The translations under genes and the position numbers were made by a program. From contig JAEDNB010000016.1 in NCBI GenBank assembly GCA_016302725.1, forward strand, positions 1 through 20,287: 20,287 nucleotides of DNA. Reading direction: 5' to 3'. Under the pieces are notes generated by a model. It made no database searches. It was not told where the DNA came from and saw nothing but the letters and a program-made list of their open reading frames with translations. Origin of the DNA: Lentisphaeria bacterium (GTDB taxonomy: Bacteria > Verrucomicrobiota > Lentisphaeria > Oligosphaerales > Oligosphaeraceae). Within the stretch, counting starts at the first letter, position 1, and every line of letters starts with the position of its first letter. Of the stretch, positions 5,245 to 13,475 are shown piece by piece.

Positions 5245-6975
5245 ATGAGCGAGACAACACGGAAAAGCGGGCACGTGACCGGCGTCAACGGAAACCTGGT
5301 GAGCGTCGCCTTTGACACCAGCGTCATCCAGAACGAAGTGGCCTTCGTCCAGGTGGAGGACGGCGCGCGCCTGAAGAGCGAGGTCATCCGGGTGCGGGGG
5401 GACCAGGCGGACCTCCAGGTCTTCGAGTCCACCAACGGCATCAAGGTGGGGGACCCCGTGGAGTTCACCGGCGGACTCCTCTCGGTGGAGCTGGGCCCCG
5501 GACTGCTCACCCAGGTCTTCGACGGCCTCCAGAACCCCCTCCCGCGGCTGGCGGAGGAGTCCCTCTTCCTGAAACGGGGCACCTACATCTATCCCCTGGA
5601 CGAAAAGCGGGAGTGGGACTACACCCCCACCGCCAAGGCCGGGGACGAGGTCTTCGCGGGGGACCAGGTGGGCTGGGTCCCCGAGGGAATCTTCCAGCAC
5701 CGCATCATGGTCCCCTTCGCGTGGAAGGGGCTCTGGCGCATCACCTGGACCATCCCCGCGGGCGCCTATCCCATCCGCACCGTGGTGGCCAAGGCCGCCA
5801 ACGAGGCCGGCGAAGAGCGGGATATCACCATGGTGCAGGCCTGGCCCGTGCGCGTCCCCATCACCAACTACCGGGAAAAACTCCTGCCTGTGGAGCCCAT
5901 GGTCACCCAGGTGCGCTCCATCGACACCTTCTTCCCCGTGGCCAAGGGGGGCACCTTCTGCACCCCCGGCCCCTTCGGCGCAGGCAAGACCGTCCTCCAG
6001 CACTCCCTCTCCCAGCGCAGCGAGGCCGACATCGTGATTGTGGCCGCCGTGGGCGAACGCGCCGGCGAAGTGGTGGAAATCCTCCAGGAATTCCCCGTGC
6101 TGGAAGACCCCCGCACCGGACGCAAGCTGATTGACCGCACCATCATCATCTGCAACACCAGTTCCATGCCCGTCGCCTCCCGGGAATCCTCCATCTACAC
6201 CAGCGTCACCCTGGCGGAATACTACCGACAGATGGGACTCAACGTGCTCCTGCTGGCGGACTCCACCAGCCGCTGGGCACAGGCCCTGCGGGAAGAGTCC
6301 GGACGACTGGAGGAAATCCCCGGGGAGGAGGCCTTCCCCGCCTACCTGGAATCCCTGGTGGCCAGCTTCTACGAGCGGGCCGGACTGGTGCGCCTCAACA
6401 CCGGCGAAAAGGGCTCCATCACCATCTGCGGAGCCGTCTCCCCGGCGGGCGGAAACTTCGAGGAACCCGTCACCCAGGCCACCCTGAAGGTGGTGGGCGC
6501 CTTCCTGGCACTCTCCCGGGACCGCGCCAACGCCCGACGCTACCCCTCCATCCATCCCCTGGATTCCTGGAGCAAATACAAGAGCACCGTCGCCCTGGAG
6601 GAGGTGGCCTACGCCCGCCAAATCCTGAAGAACGGAAACGAGGTGGAGCAGATGATGAAGGTCATCGGAGAGGAGGGCACCCCCAACGCCGATTTCGTCG
6701 TCTACCTCAAGAGCGAATTCCTGGACGCCGTCTACCTCCAGCAGGATACCTTCGACAAGGTGGACAGCAGCTGCTCCGCCCAGCGGCAACAGTACGTCTT
6801 CGCCAAACTCCACGCCATCCTGCGGAAAAACTTCACCTTCGGAGACAAGGGGACCGCCCGGAAATATTTCGCGGACCTGCGCCAGATCTTCATCGACTGG
6901 AACTTCTCCCCCTGGGAATCCCCCGAGTTCGCCGAAAACGAAAAACGGCTGGACGCCAAACTGGCCGAAGCATAG
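5245..6975 (+). CDS. atpA: V-type ATP synthase/ATPase catalytic subunit A
   Basis: The nucleotide-hydrolysing subunit of the A3B3 head, 576 residues, normal length. Visible features: N-terminal beta-barrel (about 1-80), the insert typical of V/A-type A subunits (about 110-190), Walker A GPFGAGKT at residues 242-249 with Lys248, the GER motif with catalytic Glu271 just after VAAVG, the Walker B strand LLLADSTSRWAQALRE, and the SPAGGNFEEPVTQATL segment. The sequence around GERAGEVVEILQEFP, ICNTSSMPVA and EEIPGEEAFPAYL is very similar to chlamydial AtpA as I remember it. ATG 5245 follows AAGGA at 5229-5233. The gene is 50 bases downstream of the DUF2764 gene and 15 bases upstream of atpB. No active-site change is apparent. 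Confidence 0.97.
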   Translation: MSETTRKSGHVTGVNGNLVSVAFDTSVIQNEVAFVQVEDGARLKSEVIRVRGDQADLQVFESTNGIKVGDPVEFTGGLLSVELGPGLLTQVFDGLQNPLPRLAEESLFLKRGTYIYPLDEKREWDYTPTAKAGDEVFAGDQVGWVPEGIFQHRIMVPFAWKGLWRITWTIPAGAYPIRTVVAKAANEAGEERDITMVQAWPVRVPITNYREKLLPVEPMVTQVRSIDTFFPVAKGGTFCTPGPFGAGKTVLQHSLSQRSEADIVIVAAVGERAGEVVEILQEFPVLEDPRTGRKLIDRTIIICNTSSMPVASRESSIYTSVTLAEYYRQMGLNVLLLADSTSRWAQALREESGRLEEIPGEEAFPAYLESLVASFYERAGLVRLNTGEKGSITICGAVSPAGGNFEEPVTQATLKVVGAFLALSRDRANARRYPSIHPLDSWSKYKSTVALEEVAYARQILKNGNEVEQMMKVIGEEGTPNADFVVYLKSEFLDAVYLQQDTFDKVDSSCSAQRQQYVFAKLHAILRKNFTFGDKGTARKYFADLRQIFIDWNFSPWESPEFAENEKRLDAKLAEA

Positions 6976-6990
6976 GAGCCTGACCCCACC

Positions 6991-8325
6991 ATGAGAAAAA
7001 TCTACCACCGCATCCTCCAGATCAGCGGAAACGTGATCACCCTGGAGGCCGACAACGTGGCCAACGGCGAACTGGCAGAGGTGAAGAGCCAGGAGCGCAG
7101 CTCCCTGGCACAGGTGATCCGGCTGGACGGGAAGCGGGTCTCCCTCCAGGTCTTCGCCGGCGCAAGGGGAATCTCCACCGACTCCCAGGTCCGCTTCCTG
7201 GGACGCCAAATGCAGGTCTCCGCCACCGACGACCTCCTGGGACGCGTCTTCACCGGAAACGGCTCCCCCAGGGACGGCGGCCCCGCCCTCACCGACAACA
7301 TGGTGGAAATCGGCGGCCCCTCCGTCAATCCCGCCCGACGCATCATCCCCCGGAAGATGATCCGCACGGGAATCCCCATGATTGACATCTTCAACACCCT
7401 GGTGGAAAGCCAGAAACTCCCCATCTTCTCCATCCCCGGAGAACCCTACAACGCCCTCCTGGCACGCATCGCCATGCAGGCCGAGGTGGATGTCATCGTC
7501 CTGGGAGGAATGGGCCTGAAGCACGACGACTACCTCTATTTCCGCAATACCCTGGACGAACATGGCGCCCTCTCCCGGGCGGTGATGTTCATCCACACGG
7601 CGGCGGACCCCACCGTGGAATGCACCCTGGTGCCAGACCTGGCCCTGGCCACCGCCGAATATTTCGCCGTGGAACGGAAAAAACGGGTCCTCTGCCTCCT
7701 GACGGACATGACCAATTTCGCCGATTCCCTGAAGGAAATCGCCATCACCATGGAGCAAATCCCCTCCAACCGGGGATATCCCGGAGACCTCTACAGCCAA
7801 TTGGCCTCCCGCTACGAGAAGGCGGTCCAGTTCCGGGGGGAGAACGCCGGCTCCATCACCGTCCTGGCGGTGACCACCATGCCCGGGGATGACGTGACCC
7901 ACCCCGTCCCCGACAACACCGGCTACATCACCGAGGGGCAGTTCTACCTCAAGGGCGGCCACATCGAGCCCTTCGGCTCCCTCTCCCGCCTGAAGCAGAA
8001 TGTGAACAAGGAGACCCGGGAGGACCACCGCACCCTCATGGACACCATGATCCGACTCTACGCCCAATACAAGGACACCCTGGAAAAGCAGTCCATGGGC
8101 TTCCGTATGTCCGCCTGGGACCAGAAACTCCTGAAATACGGGCAGTTCTTCGAGGCGCAGATGATGGACCTGAAGGTGAACATCCCCCTGGAACAGGCCC
8201 TGGACCTGGGCTGGCGGATCCTGGGCGAGTGCTTCGAACCCGCCGAAACCGGGGTGAAGAGCGACCTCCTCCGGAAATTCTGGCCCGGCAGCCAGGGGCA
8301 GGCCCCCGACGGCGCCCAGTCCTAG
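6991..8325 (+). CDS. atpB: V-type ATP synthase/ATPase subunit B
   Basis: The non-catalytic head subunit that alternates with A and supplies the arginine finger. At 444 residues it has the normal size. The N-terminal barrel is followed by the nucleotide-fold domain, in which the P-loop position is degenerate (SIPGEPYNALLARIA), as expected for B subunits. LLTDMTNFADSLKEIA and SLSRLKQ, the latter in the arginine-finger region, are family signatures. The initiation site is AGGAG at 6974-6978, which overlaps the atpA stop codon. The gene is followed by atpD after 15 bases. All features agree with an intact, functional subunit. Confidence 0.96.
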   Translation: MRKIYHRILQISGNVITLEADNVANGELAEVKSQERSSLAQVIRLDGKRVSLQVFAGARGISTDSQVRFLGRQMQVSATDDLLGRVFTGNGSPRDGGPALTDNMVEIGGPSVNPARRIIPRKMIRTGIPMIDIFNTLVESQKLPIFSIPGEPYNALLARIAMQAEVDVIVLGGMGLKHDDYLYFRNTLDEHGALSRAVMFIHTAADPTVECTLVPDLALATAEYFAVERKKRVLCLLTDMTNFADSLKEIAITMEQIPSNRGYPGDLYSQLASRYEKAVQFRGENAGSITVLAVTTMPGDDVTHPVPDNTGYITEGQFYLKGGHIEPFGSLSRLKQNVNKETREDHRTLMDTMIRLYAQYKDTLEKQSMGFRMSAWDQKLLKYGQFFEAQMMDLKVNIPLEQALDLGWRILGECFEPAETGVKSDLLRKFWPGSQGQAPDGAQS

Positions 8326-8340
8326 GGGAGGGCGTGGCCC

Positions 8341-8952
8341 ATGGGGAAAGTCAAGCTGACCAAGAATGAACTGAAGCTGCAGCGGGATGCGCTGAAGCGT
8401 TTCCAACGCTACCTGCCCACCCTTCAGCTGAAAAAGCAGCAACTCCAGATGGAGGTGCGGCAGGCCCGGGAGGAGATGGACGCCCTGGAGGAGGAAGACC
8501 GCCGGGAACTCCAGGCACACAAGGCGGACCTCCGCCTCTTCGCCGACTGCCCCCGGGAACTCCTGGACTCCCAAAAGGTCCGCCAATGGAGCGTCTCCAC
8601 CCGGAATATCGCCGGCATCGAGGTGCCTGTCCACAAGGGCCTGGAGTGGGAAACCCAGCCCGTCGACCTCCTCTCCACCCCACTCTGGCTGGACGACGCC
8701 CTGGCCCTGGTGGCCCACCAGACGGAACTGCGCCTGCGCCGCCGCCTCATGGAGGAGCAACTGGCCTGCCTGGAGGACGAACTGCGGGTGGTGAACCAGC
8801 GGGTGAACCTCTTCGAAAAGGTGAAGATCCCCGACGCCCAGGAGAACATCCGGCGCATCAACATCTATATCGGCGACCAGCAGACCAACTCCGTGGGACG
8901 CTCCAAGATCGCCAAGGGAAAATGCCAGGAAAGGGACGCTGAGCTGCCATGA
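8341..8952 (+). CDS. atpD: V-type ATP synthase/ATPase subunit D (central rotor shaft)
   Basis: The D subunit forms the coiled-coil axle that turns inside the A3B3 head. The 203-residue protein has the family's N-terminal signature TKNELKLQRDALKRFQRYLP and the C-terminal VNLFEKVKIPDAQENIRRI with flanking long helices, and a globular middle part. GGGGAGG at 8325-8331 gives a good ribosome site 9 bases before ATG 8341. Its stop overlaps the next gene in ATGA (8949-8952), so subunits D and I should be made in a coupled way. The last ~25 residues (GDQQTNSVGRSKIAKGKC) are polar and likely flexible. Confidence 0.94.
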   Translation: MGKVKLTKNELKLQRDALKRFQRYLPTLQLKKQQLQMEVRQAREEMDALEEEDRRELQAHKADLRLFADCPRELLDSQKVRQWSVSTRNIAGIEVPVHKGLEWETQPVDLLSTPLWLDDALALVAHQTELRLRRRLMEEQLACLEDELRVVNQRVNLFEKVKIPDAQENIRRINIYIGDQQTNSVGRSKIAKGKCQERDAELP

Positions 8953-10736
8953 TTGACAAAATGCTGAAGACGACGGTCGTCTGCCTGGCGGACGACCGGG
9001 AAAAGAGCCTCCTTGGCCTGCGGGAACTGGGCTGCCTCCACGTGACCGGACGCCAAGGGGAGGGCACCGCACAACTGAAATCCCTCCGGGAGGAGGTGGC
9101 CCGCTCCGCACGACTGCTGAATTTCCTCGCCACCCAAAAATGGGATGGCCAGGACCTCCCCCGGGAAGCCACCCCCTGCCAGGAGGGCGACGCCTGCCGA
9201 CGGGATTGCCTGGACGCATGGGAACGGCTCCGAAAGGCCCAGGAGGAACTCCCCAAGGTGGAACGCGCCCTCCAGCAACTCCGCCCCTGGGGGCATTTCG
9301 ACGCCTCCCTCCTCCAACGCCTCCAGGAAAAGGGATGGCATACCGCCCTCCTCCTTCGCAATGGACGCACCCAGGAGGGATGGTTGAAGGAGTGGAAGGA
9401 GTGCCCCAAGGGAACCCGGGAACTCCTGGTCTCCCGGCAGGGCGACCAGGTGCGCTCCCTGGTCATCTCCCCCGCACCCCTGGACAAACTCCCCATCCCC
9501 CCGCAGAACTTCCCTGACGGCACAGACCTCCAGGCCCTGGAGGACAGGGCGGAAGCCCTCCGACAGGAGGCCCGGAATGCCCTGGAAACCCTGAGACGGC
9601 ACTGGCTGATGGACGAAGCGCTCCTCCGAAAGGAACACGCCCGCCTGGAAAGGGAGGCCGAATTCCTGGCCACACGGGACGGCATGGGACGCTCCGGAAA
9701 GGCCCTCGCCTACCTCCAGGGATTCCTCCCCGCCGACCACCTGGACGCCCTGCGGGAGGCCGCCGCCCGCCATGGCTGGGCCCTGCGCTACCAGGAGGTC
9801 GCCCCGGACGACCCCCTGGTGCCCACCAAGCTCACCATGCCCCGGCACTGCGAAATGGCCAAGGTCATCCTGGATTTCATCGGCATCCTCCCCGGCTACG
9901 GGGAGGTGGACATCTCCGTGGCGGTCATGCTCTTCCTCTCCCTCTTCTGCGGAATGCTGGTGGGGGACGCCGGCTACGGCGCCATCTTCACCGCCCTCTC
10001 CCTCTGGGGGCTGCTCCGCGCCCGGAAGAGTCGCCCGGACCTCCTGCCCACCATGAAACTGATGACCGGCATGTCCCTCTGCATCCTGGCGTGGGGGGCG
10101 CTTTCCGGAAACTGGTTCGGCCTTGGCTGGGGCGGCTTGAAGTGCCTCACCGATGGGGACCGGGGCCAGTTGAATGTCCAACTGTTTTGCTTCTTCCTGG
10201 CGGCCATCCACCTCTCCCTGGCCCACTTGTGGAAGGTGCCACTCTCCCGCACCTGGCGGGGGAAACTGGGCAACCTGGGATGGGCCATCTTCCTCTGGGC
10301 CAATTTCTTCACGGTGAAATGCCTGTTGATTGACAACTCCTTCGCCCATTTCACCATCCCCTCCCTCATGTATGGGGCCGGCACTGTCCTCATCGTGCTC
10401 TTCTCCATCCAGTGGAACAACATGGGGGATGTCATCTACTCCCCCTTCACCTTCATCAACAGCCTCAGCGACCTGCTCTCCTACATCCGGCTCTACGCCG
10501 TGGGGCTCTCCAGCGTCTACATCGCCCGGGCCTTCAACGACATGAGCGCCATGCTCTGGGAGAAGAACGCCTGGCTCCTGCCCGTGGGGCTGGTGATTGT
10601 GCTGGCGGGCCACCTGCTGAATGTGGCCATGGCCCTCATGAGCGTCCTGGTCCACGGCATCCGCCTCAATACCCTGGAGTTCTCCGGGCATATCGGGGTG
10701 GAGTGGGGTGGGCGCCCCTACCGCCCCTTCCGCTGA
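8949..10736 (+). CDS. atpI: V-type ATP synthase/ATPase subunit I (membrane stator, a-subunit homologue)
   Basis: The 595-residue protein has two halves. Residues ~1-300 are cytosolic and rich in charged coiled coil; they anchor the peripheral stalks. Residues ~310-590 form several transmembrane helices with the half-channels. LFCGMLVGDAGYG is the family hallmark at the start of the membrane half. The essential rotor-facing Arg is Arg514 in LLSYIRLYAVGLSS. The length is slightly below the usual ~620-660 residues, mainly in the soluble half. The gene starts inside the atpD stop (ATGA). The C-terminus ends with NTLEFSGHIGVEWGG, also typical. The I subunit and the K ring together determine the ion transported. 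Confidence 0.94.
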   Translation: MIDKMLKTTVVCLADDREKSLLGLRELGCLHVTGRQGEGTAQLKSLREEVARSARLLNFLATQKWDGQDLPREATPCQEGDACRRDCLDAWERLRKAQEELPKVERALQQLRPWGHFDASLLQRLQEKGWHTALLLRNGRTQEGWLKEWKECPKGTRELLVSRQGDQVRSLVISPAPLDKLPIPPQNFPDGTDLQALEDRAEALRQEARNALETLRRHWLMDEALLRKEHARLEREAEFLATRDGMGRSGKALAYLQGFLPADHLDALREAAARHGWALRYQEVAPDDPLVPTKLTMPRHCEMAKVILDFIGILPGYGEVDISVAVMLFLSLFCGMLVGDAGYGAIFTALSLWGLLRARKSRPDLLPTMKLMTGMSLCILAWGALSGNWFGLGWGGLKCLTDGDRGQLNVQLFCFFLAAIHLSLAHLWKVPLSRTWRGKLGNLGWAIFLWANFFTVKCLLIDNSFAHFTIPSLMYGAGTVLIVLFSIQWNNMGDVIYSPFTFINSLSDLLSYIRLYAVGLSSVYIARAFNDMSAMLWEKNAWLLPVGLVIVLAGHLLNVAMALMSVLVHGIRLNTLEFSGHIGVEWGGRPYRPFR

Positions 10737-10812
10737 ACCCCCCTTCCGCCTTTTCCCTTGCCCTTTTCCCTCACTGTACAATCCACCCGTCCATACAACA
10801 GGAGACAGAACC

Positions 10813-11286
10813 ATGATTGATCCCAACATCGCAAAAGCCCTGGTCGGTCTTGGCGGCATCGCCGCCTTCGGCATCGCCGCCGTGGGCTCCGCCATCGGCT
10901 GCGGCATGGCCGCCGCCAGCGCCATCGGCAGCTGGAAGCGCTGCTACCTCCAGGGCAAGGCCGCCCCCTTCCAACTCACCATCTTCGCCGGCGTCTCCAT
11001 GACCCAGACCATCTACGGCCTGATTCTCATGCTCCAGGTCCTCAACCTGGATCCCCGCCTCTGGCCCGCCGCCCTGGCCGTGGGCATCCTGGGCGGACTG
11101 GGCATCGGCGCCAGCGCCGTCTACCAGGGCCGCGCCGCCGCCGGAGCCTGCGATTCCTTCAGCGAAACCGGACAGGGCTTCGCCAACAACCTCATCGCCC
11201 TGGGCGTCGTGGAGACCATCGCCATCTTCTCCATGGTCTTCTCCATGATGTTCCTCACCAACATGGCCGGCAAAATCGCCGGCTAG
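10813..11286 (+). CDS. atpK: V-type ATP synthase/ATPase subunit K (rotor-ring proteolipid), Na+-site type
   Basis: This 157-residue membrane protein is the duplicated, four-helix c-subunit that forms the rotor ring. The ion-binding Glu of hairpin 1 is replaced: SMTQTIYG holds Thr64 and Gln65, and Tyr68 follows. Hairpin 2 has Gln105 (SAVYQGRAA) and Glu134 (GVVETIAIF). In Enterococcus hirae NtpK the Na+ ligands are Leu61, Thr64, Gln65, Gln110 and Glu139, so the side-chain ligands match, with an offset of five residues in hairpin 2. Val61 stands at the Leu61 position, which contributes only a backbone carbonyl. A Na+-binding ring is therefore likely. The start at 10813 has AGGAGA at 10800-10805; the 76-base gap before it is the longest inside the operon and pyrimidine-rich, which may allow extra expression of this multi-copy subunit. 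Confidence 0.95.
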   Translation: MIDPNIAKALVGLGGIAAFGIAAVGSAIGCGMAAASAIGSWKRCYLQGKAAPFQLTIFAGVSMTQTIYGLILMLQVLNLDPRLWPAALAVGILGGLGIGASAVYQGRAAAGACDSFSETGQGFANNLIALGVVETIAIFSMVFSMMFLTNMAGKIAG

Positions 11287-11305
11287 CCCCGATTCCGCCC
11301 CCCCG

Positions 11306-11327
11306 CCTCCCCGCAAAACCGGGGAGG
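11306..11327 (+). terminator. Hairpin after the V-ATPase operon
   Basis: CCTCCCCG (11306-11313) and CGGGGAGG (11320-11327) form a perfect 8-bp stem around CAAAAC, 19 bases after the atpK stop. Flanking C- and G-runs can extend it. There is no T-run, so it may be a Rho-assisted end, a partial attenuator or an mRNA stabiliser. Confidence 0.4.
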
Positions 11328-11421
11328 GCAGGGGGCATAGGGCGGTTCCCTCCCCCGCCCCCAGGACAGCTGCCCCGGGGGTGGCGCCTTCCCCCGATTC
11401 CGCCTCCGCTCCCCTGTGCCC

Positions 11422-13065
11422 ATGCCCCATATCTACGACAATTTGCCCGGCCTTATGCTCGTCTGCGGATTGCTGATTGTGGGGTGTGTCCTCTCCAGCA
11501 AGCTCTCCTCCCGCTTCAGCATGCCGGGCCTGCTGGTCTTCCTGCTGATTGGCATGGGACTGCATCTGGCGGTCGCCAGCCTGGCCGGCGGCCTGGAGAG
11601 CATCACCGACCAACTCCCCTGGCGACACGCCAACCTGATTGGCACCGTCGCCCTCGCCTTCATCCTCTTCTCCGGGGGGCTGGACTCCTCCTGGAAGGAA
11701 ATCCGGGGAGTGCTGCGGACCGGCACACTCCTCTCCACGGCGGGGGTCCTCCTCACCACACTCCTGCTGGGGGGCTTCGCCAGCCTGGTGGCCACCCTGG
11801 CGGGACGCCCCGACCTGTGGCCACACTGCCTCCTCTTCGGCGCCATCATCTCCTCCACCGACGCCAGCGCGGTCTTCTCCATCCTCCGGGGACGCCGCAT
11901 CGGCCTCAAAGGGGACCTGAAACCCCTGCTGGAGTACGAGTCAGGCTCCAACGACCCCATGGCCACCTTCCTCACCCTCTTCTTCCTGGAACTCTGCACC
12001 GCCCAGGGAGCCGGGGCCGTGGGACGGGAGGCGCTCCTCTTCCTGCCCCGCTTCCTCTACCAGATGGGGGGCGGGGTGCTGGCGGGCCTGCTGGTGGCCC
12101 GGTGCGCCGTCTGGCTCTTCAACCATCTCCGCCTGGACTACGACGGCCTCTACTATGTCCTGGGGGTGGCGGTGGTCTTCCTCACCTATTCCCTGGCCGC
12201 CTGCCTGGGGGCCAATGGCTTCATGGCGGCCTATGCGGGCGGCGTCTGCATGGGCGCCCACCGCTTCGTCTTCCGCAATAGCTTCTCCCGTTTTGCCGAC
12301 GCCCTGGGCTGGCTGATGCAGGTGGTGCTTTTCACCATCCTGGGGTTCATGGCGAATCCCCGGGTGATTGGGAGCCACTGGTGGCTAGGGCTGCTCATGG
12401 GGGCGTTCCTGATGCTGGTGGCCCGCCCCCTGGCTACATGGCTCTGCATGGCGGGAAGCGGGTTTTCCTCCCGGGCGAAGTGCCTCATTAGCTGGGTGGG
12501 GCTGCGGGGAGGAGCCCCCATCATGCTGGCCACCTTCCCCATGCTTCTGGCTCCCCGCCAGGAAACCGCCCTGGTGGGGGGGACCAATGTGTGCGAACTG
12601 ACCTTCAACCTGGTCTTCTGCATGGTCCTCCTCTCCGTGGTCCTGCAGTCCTTCACCATCATGCCCCTGGCCAGGCTGCTGAAACTGGATTTCCCCTTCC
12701 AGAACTCCCCCACCGGCCCCATCTCCTTCGACCAAGTCAGCGTCCAGGCCCCCTCCGGCGGAACGGCGGGGGAGGCCAATCCCGACGACCTGGCCTGCAA
12801 CGAACCCGCCGTCTACCGCATCCATCCCCATACCCCCGCCGACGGAAAGAGCATCCGTGCCCTGTCCCTGCCCAAGGGGGTCTTCATCGTCATGATTGCC
12901 CGGAAAGGGCAATGGCTCGCCCCCAGGGGGGAAACACTCCTGCGGGCCGAGGATGAACTGACGGTCCTGGCCACCCCCGCCAACCAGCGGCTGGCCGCAG
13001 CCTTCTTCGCCCCCGCGCCGCCGGAGGAGCCACCCCAGGACCCCGGAAAACCCCGGGAGGCCTGA
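11422..13065 (+). CDS. CPA1-type cation/proton antiporter (NhaP2/CvrA-like) with C-terminal RCK_C domain
   Basis: From ATG 11422 the protein has 547 residues; a GTG at 11416 would add two. It has about 12-13 hydrophobic segments (1-410) that match potassium/proton antiporters of the NhaP2 type: KLSSRFSMPGLLVFLLIG near the N-terminus, SSTDASAVFSILR with Asp147, and LEYESGSNDPMA with the Asn177-Asp178 pair, the usual ion-binding ND motif of electroneutral CPA1 exchangers. The C-terminal ~460-530 (EPAVYRIHPHTPADGKSIR, ending DELTVLA) is a TrkA_C/RCK_C regulatory domain. It exchanges K+ or Na+ for H+ across the inner membrane. No Shine-Dalgarno sequence precedes it; its leader is C-rich. It is separated from atpK by 135 bases with a hairpin, so it may or may not be part of the ATPase transcript. 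Confidence 0.88.
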   Translation: MPHIYDNLPGLMLVCGLLIVGCVLSSKLSSRFSMPGLLVFLLIGMGLHLAVASLAGGLESITDQLPWRHANLIGTVALAFILFSGGLDSSWKEIRGVLRTGTLLSTAGVLLTTLLLGGFASLVATLAGRPDLWPHCLLFGAIISSTDASAVFSILRGRRIGLKGDLKPLLEYESGSNDPMATFLTLFFLELCTAQGAGAVGREALLFLPRFLYQMGGGVLAGLLVARCAVWLFNHLRLDYDGLYYVLGVAVVFLTYSLAACLGANGFMAAYAGGVCMGAHRFVFRNSFSRFADALGWLMQVVLFTILGFMANPRVIGSHWWLGLLMGAFLMLVARPLATWLCMAGSGFSSRAKCLISWVGLRGGAPIMLATFPMLLAPRQETALVGGTNVCELTFNLVFCMVLLSVVLQSFTIMPLARLLKLDFPFQNSPTGPISFDQVSVQAPSGGTAGEANPDDLACNEPAVYRIHPHTPADGKSIRALSLPKGVFIVMIARKGQWLAPRGETLLRAEDELTVLATPANQRLAAAFFAPAPPEEPPQDPGKPREA

Positions 13066-13095
13066 AAGACAAATCCCGGCCCCGGGAAATAGAAT

Positions 13096-13118
13096 GCCCC
13101 GACTGCCAGGCAGGGGGC
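13096..13118 (+). terminator. Hairpin after the CPA1 antiporter gene
   Basis: GCCCC (13096-13100) plus CTGCC (13103-13107) pair with GGCAG (13109-13113) and GGGGC (13114-13118), leaving GA bulged. A smaller TCCCGG/CCGGGA hairpin lies just upstream at 13074-13087. There is no T-run. They lie in the 146-base gap between the antiporter and aroQ and could mark a transcript end. Confidence 0.35.
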
Positions 13119-13211
13119 CTCCTCCCTTCCCCGCGGAGACGCCACGCCACCCCGCCTGCCGGGAGCAAGACCCCGGCGCCTGTCCCCATTCCCCAAACTT
13201 ACCCACGCATC

Positions 13212-13475
13212 ATGAGAGACCTGACGGAACTCCGGGGGGAGATCGACCAGATTGACGACCAACTTCTCGAATTGTTTCTCCGCCGCATGGCGATGATGGG
13301 GGAGGTGGCGGCGGCCAAGGAGGCCGCCGGCGTGCCTCTCACCGATTCCGGCAGGGAGAGCCGCATCCTGGAACGCCTGGCTGCCCGGGCCCCGGGAAAG
13401 GAGGAGGAGGTACGCACCCTGTTCCAGGCCATCTTCCAGGCGGCCAAGGGATTGCAGCGAAAGGCCATGCCATGA
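13212..13475 (+). CDS. aroQ: Chorismate mutase, AroQ class (monofunctional)
   Basis: An 87-residue all-helical protein that converts chorismate to prephenate, the branch to Phe and Tyr. All the active-site residues of the E. coli P-protein mutase domain have a counterpart: Arg8 (R11), Arg25 (R28), Lys36 (K39), Asp45 (D48), Arg48 (R51), Glu49 (E52) and Gln82 (Q88). The fold is the three-helix AroQ domain, normally an intertwined dimer. No regulatory or prephenate dehydratase domain is attached. ATG 13212 has no Shine-Dalgarno sequence. The last codons overlap the ispH start by ATGA (13472-13475), so the two are translated together. Pairing with ispH is metabolically unexpected: shikimate and isoprenoid pathways share no direct step. 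Confidence 0.92.
   Translation: MRDLTELRGEIDQIDDQLLELFLRRMAMMGEVAAAKEAAGVPLTDSGRESRILERLAARAPGKEEEVRTLFQAIFQAAKGLQRKAMP

Noticed and set aside
5059..9219. Very long minus-strand open frame (1386 codons) opposite the ATPase genes
   Set aside because: It is a shadow of the V-ATPase genes caused by GC-rich codon usage; the translation is low-complexity Gly/His/Val/Leu-rich.
10758..10782. Possible internal promoter for atpK (TTGCCC and TACAAT)
   Set aside because: The spacing is only 13 bases, too short for a sigma-70-type promoter. The pyrimidine-rich gap alone is not enough.
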